Of a DNA stretch of 64,000 nucleotides, positions 1-12,614 are shown piece by piece; the stretch's first letter is position 1; each line of letters opens with the position of its first letter. Source of the stretch: Micropterus salmoides (lineage: Eukaryota > Chordata > Actinopteri > Centrarchiformes > Centrarchidae); contig NW_024040152.1 in NCBI RefSeq assembly GCF_014851395.1, positions 19,954,308-20,018,307 on the forward strand. Reading direction: 5' to 3'. A program made the translations under genes and the position numbers. The notes under the pieces were generated by a model, which worked only from the letters and a program-made list of their open reading frames with translations, was not told the origin of the DNA and ran no database searches.

Positions 1-770
1 TTATCCTGTTGCATTTCTCCTACGTTCTATTTCAGTGAAGCAAGTAGTCAGGGCTTTACCCCACATGTAATTCTGACTGGCCAGTGTTCTAACTTGACTT
101 CCCATATGTTCAAACAGATCCAGCAGCAGTTGGGGGTTAAGTATAACCGTAAAGCAGGGTACCATGCACAGAACCAGGGGACAGTTGAACGATTCCATCA
201 AATGTTGAAGTCTTTGCTGCGTGCATATGGTATGGAGATGGCGAAGGACTGGGAGGAGGGACTGCCCTGACTCTTGCTGGCAGCTAGACAGGTGGTCCAG
301 GAGTATACAGGTTTCAACCCTGACGATTTGGAGTTTGAGCATTCAGTGCGGGGTCCCTTATCTGCCCTTTGGGATGGGTTTTGTTGAGAAGGAGCCACCT
401 AAAAACTTAGTGGACTATGTGACTGGTTTTCGTCGCTGCCTTTATGTAGCTGTGGAAATGTCAAGGAAAAATTTGGCTGGTGCTCAAACTAAGGTGAACG
501 GACTGTATGGTCCTAGAGCAGTGCGCCGTGGGTTTAGCCCAGGGGACCAGATGTTTGCTTTAGTACCACTTCAGGTTTCACCATTTCAGGCAAGGTTTGC
601 TGGCCCAAACACTATTGAGAGAAAAGTGTCAGATCAAAACTACTTAGTTTCTATTCCTAATCGGAAGTTGTTTTTGCATATTACAACACCTTCACATATA
701 CATTCATGCGACCAACATCCTGCACAGACACTACTGAAACCACAGACTACATCCCTCATACTCTAATTAT
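1..770 (+). pseudogene. Ty3/Gypsy retrotransposon pol 3' end (integrase), degenerate
   Basis: Reading the plus strand across frames gives the C-terminal half of a Ty3/Gypsy-type integrase. Bases about 90-270 read as an integrase core end with a YHAQNQGTVERFH-like segment, followed by EEGLP and LLLAARQVVQE. After at least one frame break near 270-380, bases about 385-765 read as the integrase C-terminal part (LVDYVTGF, RRGFSPGDQ, PFQARFAGP, KVSDQNYLV). Such a segment normally lies just before the 3' LTR, and an LTR-like stretch does follow. The element is cut by the window edge on its left, has premature stops and is surely inactive. Clade within Gypsy is not determined. Confidence 0.8.
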
Positions 771-881
771 GTCAATTCGAAATAACTATTGATTTGGCTT
801 ATTTTCGTTAAATAAACATATGTTAACCATTTACCACGGTGTGTCTCCCTTTTGTTGTGGCCTTTTGAGCCCGGTCATAAC
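771..881 (+). repeat. Probable remnant of the Gypsy 3' LTR
   Basis: Directly after the integrase remnant comes an A/T-rich stretch with AATAAA at about 806-811, ending with CCCGGTCATAACA. Position after pol and the polyadenylation signal suggest a truncated LTR. A second LTR copy is outside the window, so this is inference. Confidence 0.4.
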
Positions 882-1610
882 ACTATATTAAAGTAAAAAT
901 TTAAAGATTGCATATTACTGTGATGTACCGAGACCGAAATGTAAAGTGAAAACAAAAAGTGCGACAAGATGCCTCGCACTCCCCTACAGAATATATTAGG
1001 GTGAAGAGGGGGGCTGAATGATCCTATCTAGTTTATTTTTTAAGATGCAGAGCAATAGGAGCTACTCTGAGCGAGTGAAAAATAACACATTTTCTGGAGA
1101 TATAACAATTAGTTGCCAATAACAAAGATCCCCATCTATTCTATTGATCAAGACAGACAAATAGATAGTTTCTAGCTGATTTCAATGAGAATAAACCTCC
1201 ACATTTTAGAGGACCTTCCCTTCAGCAAAAAGAAAAAACAACTCCCTTTTTTTCTGCTACATGCTTCAACTTGAGCTATGGATTTGTTGAGAACCACAAA
1301 AACAGTCTTAAAACGCCACCTTCTGGCCGACATGACTAACTGACAGTGGTGTTTTCTTCCAGAGGCCAAGGGAAGCCAGGCTTCCCCTGTTTTTATCAGT
1401 CTATGTTTGTCATTTTAATAATATTTTTTTTGTTTTATAAATCTTATGTGCTGTTGTTGTCATCTCTTTCCCATTTTTACAAGCGGCAAACTTCCGGTCT
1501 CCGGACTGATGCCAATACGGAAGTGTCTGAAACTGCAATTCATCAAGTGGCCACTTGAGGCTGGCTGCAGAAGAAACTGTTTTTGTGGCGAGAGGTTTTG
1601 GTCCTGACCT
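882..1610. other. Non-coding interval
   Basis: No convincing gene. Only short chance open frames are seen. Bases about 1480-1570 (CTTCCGGTCTCCGG ... AGTGGCCACTTGAGG) look like a dispersed fish repeat in which the following LINE fragment lies, but I cannot name the family. Confidence 0.4.
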
Positions 1611-1611
1611 C

Positions 1612-2236
1612 ATCAGTACTAAGACACAACAAAGAATGTACTTTTTAAAGAAATTGTTATCCTTTAATGTTCACAATAAAATGCTTCAGATGTTTTATTC
1701 TTCTTTTATTGAAAGTGTGTTGGCCTTCTGCATCATCTGCTGGTTTGGTAATGCTACTGAGGCACAGAAGAAGTCTGTAAGGAAAGCAGTAACAATGGCC
1801 AGTAAACTATTAGGGATCAAGTTACCAAGTGTGGAATGCATTTATAGGGAAAGGGTAAGGAACAAGGCAAAAACCATTGTGGGAGACAAGAGGCACCCCC
1901 TTGCCTCTTCATTCGAACTACTGCCTTCTGGGCGACGATATTGCCTCCCTCTATTTACCAAAAATAGATCAAAGTTTTCATTTGTGCCTCAAGCAATTAA
2001 GCTTTTAAATATGTAAGTTAATAGGTAGGATACTCAGCTGGTCTGGTATTGCCTAATCAAATAGGTAGTAAAAAGTGCAGGGTATGGGGAAATATGTGTT
2101 AAGTGTATTAGTATGCGACTTTGTATATTTAAAGGTTCTCTTTTGGTGTATATGTATGATGTATGTTGTATGATGTATGTTTGTAATGCCTACTTGACTG
2201 CCATGCAAACAAAATTTCCTTACGGGGACAAATAAA
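1612..2236 (+). mobile_element. LINE 3' fragment (Rex1/L2-type reverse transcriptase C-terminus)
   Basis: An open frame ending at 2016 codes the last about 135 residues of a non-LTR reverse transcriptase: RMYFLKKLLSFNVHNKMLQMFY, an ICWFGN segment, KTIVGDKRHPLASSFELLPSGRR and FVPQAIKLLN. These are characteristic of the post-polymerase tail of fish Rex1/L2-like LINEs. A 3' UTR of about 220 bp follows and the copy ends in a tetranucleotide run, as these elements usually do. It is a 5'-truncated dead insertion. Confidence 0.8.
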
Positions 2237-2238
2237 TG

Positions 2239-2270
<32 letters not shown>
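2239..2270 (+). repeat. (CTTA)n microsatellite at a LINE 3' end
   Basis: About eight uninterrupted tandem copies of CTTA directly follow the LINE 3' UTR and directly precede a second, oppositely oriented LINE remnant. Confidence 0.9.
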
Positions 2271-2273
2271 GAT

Positions 2274-4165
2274 GGACCGCAGCCTCCAGCCAGAGGGGAG
2301 AGTCTGAAACAGTTTGTGTCCGGGGTGGGAGGGGTCAGCTGCAATCTTTCCTGCTCGCCTCAGAGTCCTCGAGGCGTACAGGTCCAGAAGAGAAGGAAGA
2401 CTGCAGCTAATCACCTTCTCTGAAGAGCGAATGATGCGCTGCAGCCTGCCTTTGTCCCTGGCAGTGGCAGCAGCGTACCAGATGGTGATGGAGGAGGTGA
2501 GGATGGACTCAATGATGGCGGTGTAGAAGTGCACCATCATTGGGCTGATGGTCCTGGAGTCAGATACATGTTTTCCCAGCTTCACGTGCTGCTTCCTGTC
2601 CATCAGGAAGTCTGTGATCCACCTGCAGGTGGAGTCAAGCACGCTCAGCTGGGAGAGCTTGTCCTGCTGCAAGGCAGTGATGATGGTGTTAAAAGCAGAG
2701 CTGAAATCCACAAACAGGATCCTGGCGTAGGTTCCTGGGGAGTCCAGGTGCTGGAGGATGTAGTGAAGGGCCATATTTTCTGCATCATTAACAGACCTGT
2801 TGGCTCTGTAGGCGAATTGCAGGGGGTCCAGGAGTGGGTCTGTAATGGATTTTAGGTGGGACAACAAAAGGCGTTCAAAGGACTTCATAACCACAGAGGT
2901 CAGGGCAACGGGTCTGTAGTCGTTTAGTCCAGTGGTCCTTGGTTTTTTGGGGACAGGGATGATAGTGAAGGCTTTGAAGCAGGCTGGCACATGCATGGCT
3001 CCAGTGAGGTGTTAAAAATGTCTGTGAACACCGGAGACAGCTGATCAGCACAGTGCTTCAGGGTGGATGGGGAGACAGAGTCCGGCCCAGCTGCTTTGCG
3101 GGGTTTCTGCTTCCTGAAAAGAGAGAGGAGGGGAGGGGATGGAGCTGGCCAGCTCTGAGGACGGGGGCGAAGAAGTGGTGGACTGAGGCTGAAGCTGAGC
3201 GGAGGAGTCACAGGGGATGGTGTCCGATTGACTCTCAGCAGTAGAACTGGTTCAGTTCATTTGCCAGGCGAGAATCGTTTATGGAGTGGAGGACTTTGGG
3301 TTTATAGTTTGTGATCTGTCTGAACCCCCTCCAGACAGAAGTGGCATCGTTTGCAGAGAACTGGTTCTTTAGTCTCTCTGAGTACAATCGTTTAGCTTCT
3401 CGCACCTCCCTGCTAAACCTGTACTTTAACGCCCTGCACCCGGCCCTGTCACAACTCCTAAATGCCTCTTCCTTTTCCAACCTTAGCTGCCTGTGTTTAG
3501 CTGTGAACCAGGGTTTGTCATTGTTATAACTCACCCTGGTCCGTGTTAGAATGCAGCTGTCCTCACAGAAGCTGATGTAGGACATCAAAGTCTCTGTAAA
3601 CTCATCCAGATTGTTGGTAGCATTCTTGAAAACATCCCAGTCAGTGCAGTCCAAACATGCCTGGAGGTCCTCAACAGCTTCACTAGTCCACTTCTTTGAT
3701 GTCCTCACTACAGGTTTACAGAGCTTTAGTTTTTGCTTGTAAGCAGGAATCAGACAGACCATCATGTGATCAGAGTGTCCCAGTGAAGCGCGCGTGACGG
3801 CCTGATAGGCACTGCTAACTGTGGTGTAGCAGTGATCCAAAGTGTTACACTCTCTGGTTGGACACAAACTGTCTGTATTTGGGAAGTTCTTGGCTGAGAT
3901 TTCCCCTGTTAAAGTCACCAAGAACAATAACAAGGGAGCCCGGGTTTGTCTGCTCCACACACAGTATCCGGTTGGCCAGCATGCTCTGTGCGTCCTGAAG
4001 GTTGGTGTGCGGCGACTATAAGTGGCTGCACCTGAACCCGATGGACACGAAGGGTTAAAAGGCAGAGAGCTGAGGAGGGAGCGGCTGCTGCGCTCTGCCT
4101 GCTCGACGAGGACAGCTGTGCACCTCCAAGTGTACTGTTTAAAAACAATATACAATTCTTTGTGG
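2274..4165 (-). mobile_element. LINE remnant (Rex1-like) with endonuclease end and reverse transcriptase
   Basis: Minus-strand open frames together cover most of a LINE pol. About 4165-3900 gives part of the endonuclease in broken frames, 3900-3240 gives the linker with TLDHCYTTV, LGHSDHMMV and VWRGFRQITNYKP, and about 3210-2262 gives the polymerase: AAGPDSVSPSTLKHCADQL, DYRPVALTSVVMKSFERLL, PLQFAYRANRSVNDA, ILFVDFSSAFNT (polymerase motif A with Asp) and the tail RTLRRAGKIAADPSHPGHKLFQTLPSG. The stretch after motif A jumps from SDSRTISP directly to VHFYTAIIESILTS, so the block with the catalytic Asp pair is deleted. With several frameshifts this copy is dead. Confidence 0.82.
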
Positions 4166-4199
4166 GGTTCATCAGTGGGGATGATTGATTCGAAGTACA

Positions 4200-5700
4200 T
4201 ATTTAAGTATGTTTAGAGTCATCAATAAGTTAATATACTCAGTAGATGTAGCATTCCTTGAGATTCAGCAAACACTCTGAGGTGAAAACTGCGTTTGATC
4301 AGCAACGTTTCTGATAAGGAGCTTAAGAGGTGGATGCATAATTTGGCAGAACAGATGTTGTAGACTACCTGCGGAGATTTGCATCCACTTCTTTTGTCAG
4401 CATATAGTTAGTATATATTATGCCTGCAGACAGGTAGCTGGGCTGTAACTAGGGCAATGGTTTAGTTAAGGCAAGAAATTAGGTGTGTGAGAGCCGAGTT
4501 TATTTGGTGGATTAGAATTTGCCAAAAAGGTTAGTACAGTTCAACAAGAAATATAAAACAAGATCCTTATAATAAATGTTCAATAAGATCTGACTTGAGT
4601 AGTCAACAGGTGTCTAGCAGCATGGATTATTATTGCAGTGTCCAGCAGCAAACGTTAATATTGCACAGTAAACAATGTATTTCACATTGCCAGCCCTAAT
4701 TACTGTTACATGCCAGAGAGGTCATCATGCTGAGGCAATCTCAGAGTTGAGTAGCTTTATGGCAGTTGGGAAGAAGCTGCTTAACTGCCATTGCTGTGTG
4801 CCCAGCTCTACAGGAAATAACAGCTCCAGCTTCCAGCAAGGCTCTTCAGCTCCTGCTTTGCTCAGCCTTTTCTTTTTACTCACAACACCTGAGCACTACT
4901 GATGTTAAATTATGACACTGGGTTCTTATCAACAGATTCTATCATTATAATAACTCTTACAACACATTATTTCAAGTCATACAAAATTACTTTTACATTT
5001 GTAACCTTTTAATATAGATGTTTTCATGAATGCAAGACAAGAGTTTAATTTGTTATTATCGATTAGTATTAGGAATACTTTGTTATACAATTGATCAGAC
5101 TAATTATACTTAAAATAAAATCACATTCTTCATTCATCCTATGCTAATTGTAAATAGTGCGATCTCAACTCAACAATATATTATAGTTAACAGCTGTAAA
5201 TGAAAATATTAAGATGGTATTTATAGGTTAATATTTTGCATTTATGTTAGTAGAAAGTACAAAATGAAAGGTTGACATTTCTTTAAGAGACAAATGTGAC
5301 ACTCAAATGTGCAAACAAGACACTCTTCAGAAACTTCAGGCTCTGTTACTGGGTGTATGGCTCCTTATTTATCGTAAAGTATAAGGTAGAAAGTAAAAAT
5401 ACTCCTGCACACACAGAAATACACTGCATAATTACTTTTCAACATTTCATGTGAAACATGTTGGGTTGAGTATTTTCACTTTTCAACTTATACTAGACTG
5501 ATGTTATTTAGCAAGATATCAGCTTTAATGTCTGATAATGTTTTATCTGTGGTATACAATTATCTATTCAGTAAGTAGTAAAAACAGGGAGTGCTAATAT
5601 ATATAGAATTTATTACAATGTGAACCATAAACCATATCTTTTTTAAATGGACCTATAACACAAATATGGACAATATTTAAAACTCAAAGTAAACAGAAGA
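4200..5700. other. AT-rich non-coding interval
   Basis: No supported gene. A 75-codon open frame at 4675-4902 has no recognisable domain and looks like chance or repeat sequence. Confidence 0.5.
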
Positions 5701-6159
5701 GAAGGCCTTTCCACATCAGTCAGCAGCACAATGAGGATGCTCCCCAGGTCTTTGCAGCTCTCTGGCACCAGGTGGGACATCTGATCCACAATGTGACTCT
5801 GGGAGGAAAATGTTTAATAAATGCAATATTGTGGAGAAGTTAATTTTCTAATGTAATTTAATTCAAAAATTTAATCTTTGATATATTCTAGATTCATTAC
5901 ACAAAGTGAAGCATTTCAAACCCTTTTTGTTTTCATCTTGATTATTACGGTTAACAGTTCATGGAAATAAAAACTAGTATCTCAAAATGTATAAACATTT
6001 TAGAATAAATACATTTCTGTATTATAACCCAAGTAAAAAAGAAATACACAAGTAGCAATTTTTTTGGATGCACTTATCATGTTTTAATTGTACTATACTA
6101 AGTGTATACTAAATGTGTTATTTTGGAACAACTTAAAGTATGTTAAGTGTCATTAAGTG

Positions 6160-7573
6160 AATCTTGGAGTTATCTTTGATCAGGACATGTCGTTTTAAGT
6201 CTCACATTAAGCAAATTTCAAGGCCTTTTTTCACCTACGTAATATTGCGAAAATCAGGAACATCCTGTCTAAAAATGATGCAGAAAAACTAGTCCATGCA
6301 TTTGTTACTTCTAGGCTGGATTACTGCAATTCCTCATTATCAGGCTGCTCGAAAAAGTCCGTTAAGACTCTTCAGCTGATCCAGAATGCTGCAGCACGTG
6401 TTCTGACAGGAACCAGGAAAAGAGATCATATTTCTCCTGTCTTAGCTTCTTTTCATTGGCTTCCAGTAAAATCAAGAATAGAATTTAAAATCATTCTTCT
6501 TACCTACAAAGCTCTTAATGGCCAGGCACCATCTTATCTTAAAGAGCTCATAGTACCTTACTACCCCACCAGAGCACTGCGCTCCCAGAATGCAGGGTTA
6601 CTTGTGGTTCCTAGAGTCTCCAAAAGTAGAGGCCAGAGCGTTCAGCTATCAAGCTCCTTTCCTGTGGAACCAGGTTCCAGTTTGGGTTCAGGAGGCAGAC
6701 ACCATCTCCACATTTAAGAGTAGGCTTAAGACTTTCCTCTTTGATAAAGCTTATAGTTAGGGCTGGCTCAGGTGAGTCCTGAACCATCCCTTAGTTATGC
6801 TTCTATAGGCCTAGACTGCCGGGGGATTTCCTATGATGCACTGAGCTCCTCTCTCCTCTACCTTCTCTCCCTCTGTATGCAACCTCACCCCATTATTGCT
6901 TGTTACTAACACAACTTCTCCCCTTTCTGGTAGTCTTGTGCTTTCTCGTCCCTCTCCTCTCTCCTCCTATCACTTCCTGCAGGTTTTCTGGCTCTGGAGC
7001 TGTGGAGTCTGGATCTGTGGCTGCGGGTCACCTGCTGCCCCCGTGTTCCTGCTCGACACCCTCTGCTGCAACGACTATTGTTACTAGTCCTATTGTTATT
7101 ATTGTTATTATAATCATTAACATTACGACTGTTACCATTAACGCTACTATAAATATCTGTACCATTTTTCATTTAGTCTATAGCAACATCACCTTTACTG
7201 TCTGTACCTCTGTGTGTGTATATTGTGTAGGCTGCCTCCCTCTCCTCTCTTTCCTTCCATCCCTCTCTTTTTCTCTCTGTTCCTCTCCTGCCCTCTCTCT
7301 CTCTCTCTCTCTCTCCCTCTCTCTCCTTCACCCCAACCGGTCGAGGCAGATGGCCGCCCACCCTGAGCCATGGTTCTGCTCGAGGTTTCTGCCTCTTAAA
7401 AGGAAGTTTTTCCTTACCTCTGTCGCCTAGTGCTTGCTCTTGGTGGGAACTGTTGGGCTTCTGTAAATAACATCATAGAGTATGGTCTAGACCTGCTCTT
7501 TTATGAAAAGCGCTGTGAGATAACTGTTGTTGTGATTTGGCGCTATATAAATAAAATTGAATTGAATTGAATT
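6160..7573 (+). mobile_element. L2-type LINE 3' fragment with long 3' UTR
   Basis: Bases about 6160-6760 read, across two frame breaks, as the C-terminal part of an L2/CR1-type polymerase (NLGVIFDQDM, HAFVTSRLDYCNSS, LQLIQNAAARVLTGTRKRDH, SRIEFKI, YKALNGQAP, TFKSRLKTFLFDKAYS). About 800 bp of 3' UTR follow, including a CT-rich stretch at 7288-7326, and the copy ends with GGCGCTATATAAATAAA and ATTGAATTGAATTGAA repeats, the typical end of this fish LINE. The element is 5'-truncated and frameshifted. Confidence 0.85.
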
Positions 7574-8160
7574 TTAGAAATACTTAAAGTCAACCTTAAG
7601 ATAATTGCAATATATTTTAATATACTTAGTTGTGTTAAAATGGACATATTTTAAGCCTTTAAAGTACCTTTACTGTAATTTAAATATACTTCTTTAAATT
7701 TAACTTAAAATACCCTTTTGTGCTATACTTGAAGAACAGTTTAAATATATTTTAAACTTCACATAAATGTGTTCCCTCAACATTTTTATTAGCATTTCAG
7801 CATATTAGTAATTTATTACTAGTATACTCCGAGAGCCACTATTAATATCTTGGGAAGCTGCTTTATGAAACCATTCAGTATGAGAATAATTAATTATTAA
7901 TGCATTAAAAATACCTTGCAAAATGCCCTTTTAGCATAATAATAAAAATCAGTAAAAAAAATAATTTTACAACACACACACATACAGACAACTAAAAAAC
8001 TTTAATTTTGTGTATATTACAAAAATAACTTCCTGTACATTAAAAGGTACAGCAGCATGTATTACATCTTGACCGAAATACCTAAATAAAAATAAAATCA
8101 GTAAAATTATGACATATGATCAGTATTACTGAAAAGTACACTATACACATCCCATCATTA
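7574..8160. other. AT-rich non-coding interval
   Basis: Nothing beyond A/T-rich sequence and a short CA run near 7972-7984. Confidence 0.4.
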
Positions 8161-8164
8161 ATGT

Positions 8165-8415
8165 TACCCGTATGAGGGACCTCATACGGTTCGGACTCTG
8201 GGCACAGCTCAGATGACCTCACGGCAAGCCATCCCACTTCTGACACCATATGCAGCCAAAGGCGAGAGCAGTCACCTTACCCAGATTTGAACACAGGTCT
8301 ACAAGGTACCAAACATGCAACTTTGATAGCAACGCCAAAAAGCCAGGCTCGTTGGTATGGCGGTCCAAGCGCTTACTCAGCTGTAGTGAAGGCACTCTGT
8401 CACAAGCATGTAGTA
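8165..8415. repeat. Possible dispersed repeat, unclassified
   Basis: The stretch resembles fish interspersed repeats with a tRNA-like or terminal feature (CAGATTTGAACACAGGTCTAC and CCAGGCTCGTTGGTATG). No second copy is seen in this window, so classification is not possible. It abuts the candidate third exon of the unrecognised minus-strand gene. Confidence 0.3.
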
Positions 8416-9929
8416 CAAATGGTGGAACCAAACTGAAACTAAAAAATGTCACAATCCTAATCCTTGGAGTGGAGGGTCGGTTATCTTTGAGTGGGACTCG
8501 TTGCATTTTCTGCAACTGCAGACACACAGCATCTGTGGAAGAGAAAAGGAAATATTTTGTCTATATCAAAGCAATATTACCTCTAATTAATTAACAACCA
8601 TTGTCAGATTTTTTATTTTGTTTAAAGTTGCTGAAACACAATATGAAATCATGTCTAACTGTTCTGATAATGCTAATAGTTTAGGTTCAGGTGAAATGGT
8701 TTTCCACAAGGGACCCCTCCCAGTTAATGCTCAGTTCTTCCATTACAACATGATCAAAAACATTATATAATACAAACATAATAATGTACATTACTGTACA
8801 TTCAGCCAAGGAGCTGTATATGATAAAATGTTATTAAACCCAAACATTCTGATTTGCTTAACAACTGTACTGTCTACATGCCATTTCACATTAGCACAGC
8901 AGTCAATTTGTGAAGTAGCCAATTACTTAATGTATAACAATATTTAAAAAAAAAGGAAAAGTTTTTCACAAGAATATTTGTTTATCTAGTCTGACCCCGT
9001 TGACATGTAGTGAGAGCAAAAACAGTGATGGTGTGCAGGAGCCAGACATACCTATGAACACATCGAGCTTGTGAGGGTCCAGCTGGTCCTTTGAGGTTTT
9101 CGTGGACTCTAAGCCATCTGAGTGAGGCAACGATCCCAGGAAGCTCTAAAAGAAAAGAAATGCAGTTGCAAATGAGTTTAAATATTCAAGTTAGGCCAGT
9201 ACTTCTACCTAGTTTAGTTCTTCATTTGCGTATCATTATAAACACTGTAATTCTATTGTTATAGCAAATCTTTATTATTATTCTTTATTTAATTTTCTTG
9301 AGCTAAGGCAGGAAATTCCAACTCTGGGTTTAGCATTAAGTTGGTTAAAGTTGGCAAAGGGTAGGTTCAACTTTAAAAAAATTTATACAGGATCTATGAC
9401 CATACAAAGAGCAGTATTGAGCAGTATTTTACATTACATCACATGCTATTATATCCTGTGGTCAGGCATTGCAGTACATAAAAACATTATTTCAAGTGCG
9501 TCTTAAAACAATTCTCACATATGCGTGTACACTTTGCTGTTATAACTGAATTATTGGTCACTGTAATGAATACCCCCTCCGTGGCTGCAGTGAAGTGAAA
9601 TCTCTAAAAACTGTGTACCTTTAGAAGATATCCACTTTTGGATAGTCTAATGCAGATGCTTAGCTGATGATTCATAGTAGCTTAGTAGTTACTTTTGTAA
9701 CGCGTTACTCCCAAAACTGTTTAAGGCAGACGAAAGTTGCTGTTGCTTGATTATGAAGCTGTTAAAATGCTAACTAATGTTAGCTAACAAATATATTAAT
9801 CCACATGCTAGCATTAGCTAACGCACACCAGAGCTATCCACCAAGGAAAATATTTCCAAATCCAGAGTGAGCTCAGCTTTAGTTAACTTACACAATTGTG
9901 TTTCTTGCTAACAATAATGAACTTACCAA

Positions 9930-10270
9930 GAAAGCCGATTTTTTGCTGGCAGTATCTGCGTCTCTCCTCTCCTGCTTGTACTTGCCAGTCACGCCTCTTT
10001 AGCTCTTTTCACATTTAACTTCTGCAGGGAGCTGACCGGATATTCTTCTCTTCTGTGTTCTTTTCTTATTATGTCTATGTTGTCCACCTTCCAAGTCCGA
10101 GTCGGTAAAGTAAAACAAAGGAAAACTGAGAAACAAAATGATTTCTGAAATAGCTTCCCTCTCTCAATGACAGTACACACCTCAACTTTCCTGAAGCGGA
10201 CTTTCACGCTGTGTGATTGGGTCGTCGATTTGAAAACCTTGATTCTGATTGGTCAAATTGAATGCACTGC
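9930..10270 (-). promoter_or_regulatory. Possible promoter of the unrecognised minus-strand gene
   Basis: Two ATTGG elements (CCAAT boxes on the minus strand) occur at about 10218-10222 and 10249-10253, close together and upstream of the first candidate exon. No TATA box is evident. Assignment depends on whether that gene is real. Confidence 0.3.
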
Positions 10271-11940
10271 ACTAGTGGGCTGGGTGGGAGGGCACACTTT
10301 GCGCATGTGTATACATGTGTATACATGTGTTTACTGTTTACAAACAGAAAAAGTATAACTGCATTATGATTTGAAATATGCTTATTTCTATATGTTGTTG
10401 TTTGTTAAGTTAACAACATGTGCTGCTTCCTTCTAGGTCAGGTCACCCTTATGAAAGAGGTCTCTGATCTCAACTAGCTATTTACCTGATTAAAAAAAAT
10501 TTAAAGAAATGAAATATATATATATATGCTTTGAAAAATATTTTAATGTAAAACAATATGTTTTAAAAATCATACTTCTGGAAATCAGGCTGAAACATGT
10601 GGCAATTACATAAATAATTACAATATTTTGCAGTAGCCTACACAATGAAGCATGTTTGGCATAAATATATTTTCAACCCACTAAGTGTAATTGTTTAACA
10701 GTGTACTTCCACAAAGTACACTTAAATAGTATTTACTAAGAGTTAAATAAATATATCTTTAATAAATAGACTAAAAATGTTGTAAAAATATACTTTTATT
10801 TAAGCATATTTATTAAGAGGTTAATTAAGTATATATTTATTACCAATTTATTCAAAGTGGTAGAAAATGTGAAAAGTGTGACAGTCTTTAAATGTTTTTT
10901 TTTGTTGTCCTTTTAAGACTTTTTTAAGAATTTTATATCACAGTCAAATGTCCTGTAGTTGTCCTAATAACATTACTTACAGTTTAAGCTATGAGTAGCA
11001 GATGTGGAGGCATCAGATCCTCAACTAGAACTGATCACTAAAATCTTGTGATAAATATAAAAAGTACCTTTCTCTTAAGTATCCTATTCCAGACAATAAT
11101 CTCACACAGCCCTTCTGACAGCAGCAGCGTTACTCAAAATTGCGGTGTGGGGAATTAATTAACGTGATAACAGCCATGGGTAATGTTTTACAAGTTATAC
11201 AGCTTCCATCATGTAACTAAGGACACTACTGCTAGCTTATTACGTTTATTACAAGTAACATTGTAGAAAACTGGATGTATAGAGCTTCTGCATTGGCACA
11301 CCAGTATGAGTATAAAGCACTCATTTACTATTGAACAAGGAAACAGCAATAACTATAACAAATATACAGAACTTAATCAAATAATGCATCCAGTGCACAA
11401 TCAACTGGAAAGGTTTAGCAAGACTTCATGCTGATCCACATGCTACAGCAAACAAAGGGAGAGAGACTGAGCAGAGCCTCATCAGGCCTCTTATCAGTTC
11501 AGGTGTGGCCTGACAGGTTGAGGCTAACCCTGGCCCCCCTGGGACTGGGCAGGTTCTACAAACATAATCAGGTGACATCCAAATAAATGACACGTAACTA
11601 AGGGTATGGATAAGGGTTAATTGATTTGCTTCAAATTGTTCGTTTGAGATGTAAGTAAATGTTAATGTAATTAATAACTGTAGTTTAACTGTTAACGGTC
11701 TCAACAAAATCTAACATTTACGTATGTGTTGCAAAATAACTTTACCACATGTAGCGTTATATATTAAAAAGCATTTTAAACCTTGTGAAATATAATGTCA
11801 GTAACTTTAATAATTACCTTGACTGTGAGCTGGTAATGACCATAAACTAATGTTAGTCACAACACGGCCACAGGTTCCAACCTCCACCATAGAGCTCCGG
11901 GAGCGACCCGCCTCTTTTCCATTTTTTGGTTTTCTGGGAG
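10271..11940. other. Non-coding interval
   Basis: A/T-rich, with short TA runs near 10515 and a duplicated GTGTATACAT word at 10308-10328. No supported gene. Confidence 0.4.
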
Positions 11941-11944
11941 TGAC

Positions 11945-12165
11945 GCATGGTGACGCGCTGCCAAGATGGCGCCGGCCAGCTCCACCCAATTTGGGCTTCA
12001 AAACTGCTCTTCAGAAGAGAAGGGTTCAACTGCAGCCTGCAGCCTGCTAACAAACGTGATGGAAGTTGACGGAAGTGGAACTTCCATATATGGTTTGTCC
12101 CAGAAGCCACAGCGCACAAAACGTGATGACATTTATCTCGGACGCTCGGCCCACGCATAGCTGTT
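11945..12165. repeat. Dispersed repeat, copy 1 (partner near 42.83 kb)
   Basis: Bases about 12055-12150 (GATGGAAGTTGACGGAAGT, then TGGTTTGTCCCAGAAG, CACAAAACGTGATGAC) recur with high similarity at about 42840-42930 in the same orientation. The preceding CCAAGATGGCGCCGGCC is GC-rich and resembles the start of a transcription unit or element 5' end. The family is unknown. Confidence 0.6.
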
Positions 12166-12614
12166 AAATAAAAGAAAGAGCCGTTAAAAAAGAGGTGTCA
12201 ACTGTCAACGTAGTAATCAGCGTACATTATGCATTAATATTTACTATACTATAATTAAATATTATTAATATAGTATATTAATACTATAATTCCTGCAAAT
12301 ATTTATTTATAAAAGCCTAATGATAATAAAGCAATGTCTCAATTCATACCACTGTTGTTGTTGTATATTTTAAGTTTCACGAACCAAGAATATTATGTAA
12401 CGTTACATCACAAGCCAGATGTATCTTGATTTAACTTAAAATTTTACAACATTACTGAGAATTTAATGATAGAATAACAGCGGAACGAACATTAACAGTA
12501 TCATTCAGCTGTTGCTGGACACGTGTGCTGTGTTGGCTGCAGTGGTCTGTGTGACTGGGCGTGGGGGAGCTAACCGTAGCTAGCTAGCAGCGATTGAGAA
12601 GTTTGAAACAGACG
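12166..12614. other. Non-coding interval
   Basis: A/T-rich sequence without supported features. Confidence 0.4.

Larger units (their letters stand above)
5700..10200 (-). other. Candidate unrecognised minus-strand gene or gene relic (scattered exons)
   Basis: On the minus strand, three blocks look like exons in compatible phase. A block ending at about 9925 reads KYKQERRDADTASKKSAFL and is followed by GTAAGT. A block at about 9146-9052 lies between TCTTTTAG and GTATGT and reads SFLGSLPHSDGLESTKTSKD ... LDVFI. A block from about 8534 follows a CCACAG acceptor and continues in phase as DAVCLQLQKMQRVPLKDNRP. A fourth block at about 5798-5700 follows TCCTCCCAG and reads SHIVDQMSHLVPESCKDLGS. I found no in-frame ATG in the first block and no clear donor for the third. 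An L2 element lies between blocks three and four. The product is not recognised. It may be a real small gene with a missing first exon, or a decayed one. Confidence 0.3.

Noticed and set aside
1..342. 113-codon minus-strand open frame
   Set aside because: It is antisense to the Gypsy integrase remnant, which gives recognisable protein on the plus strand.
6900..7430. 176-codon plus-strand open frame rich in Ile, Thr and Ser
   Set aside because: It lies in the 3' UTR of the L2 element and covers simple CT and ATT repeats.
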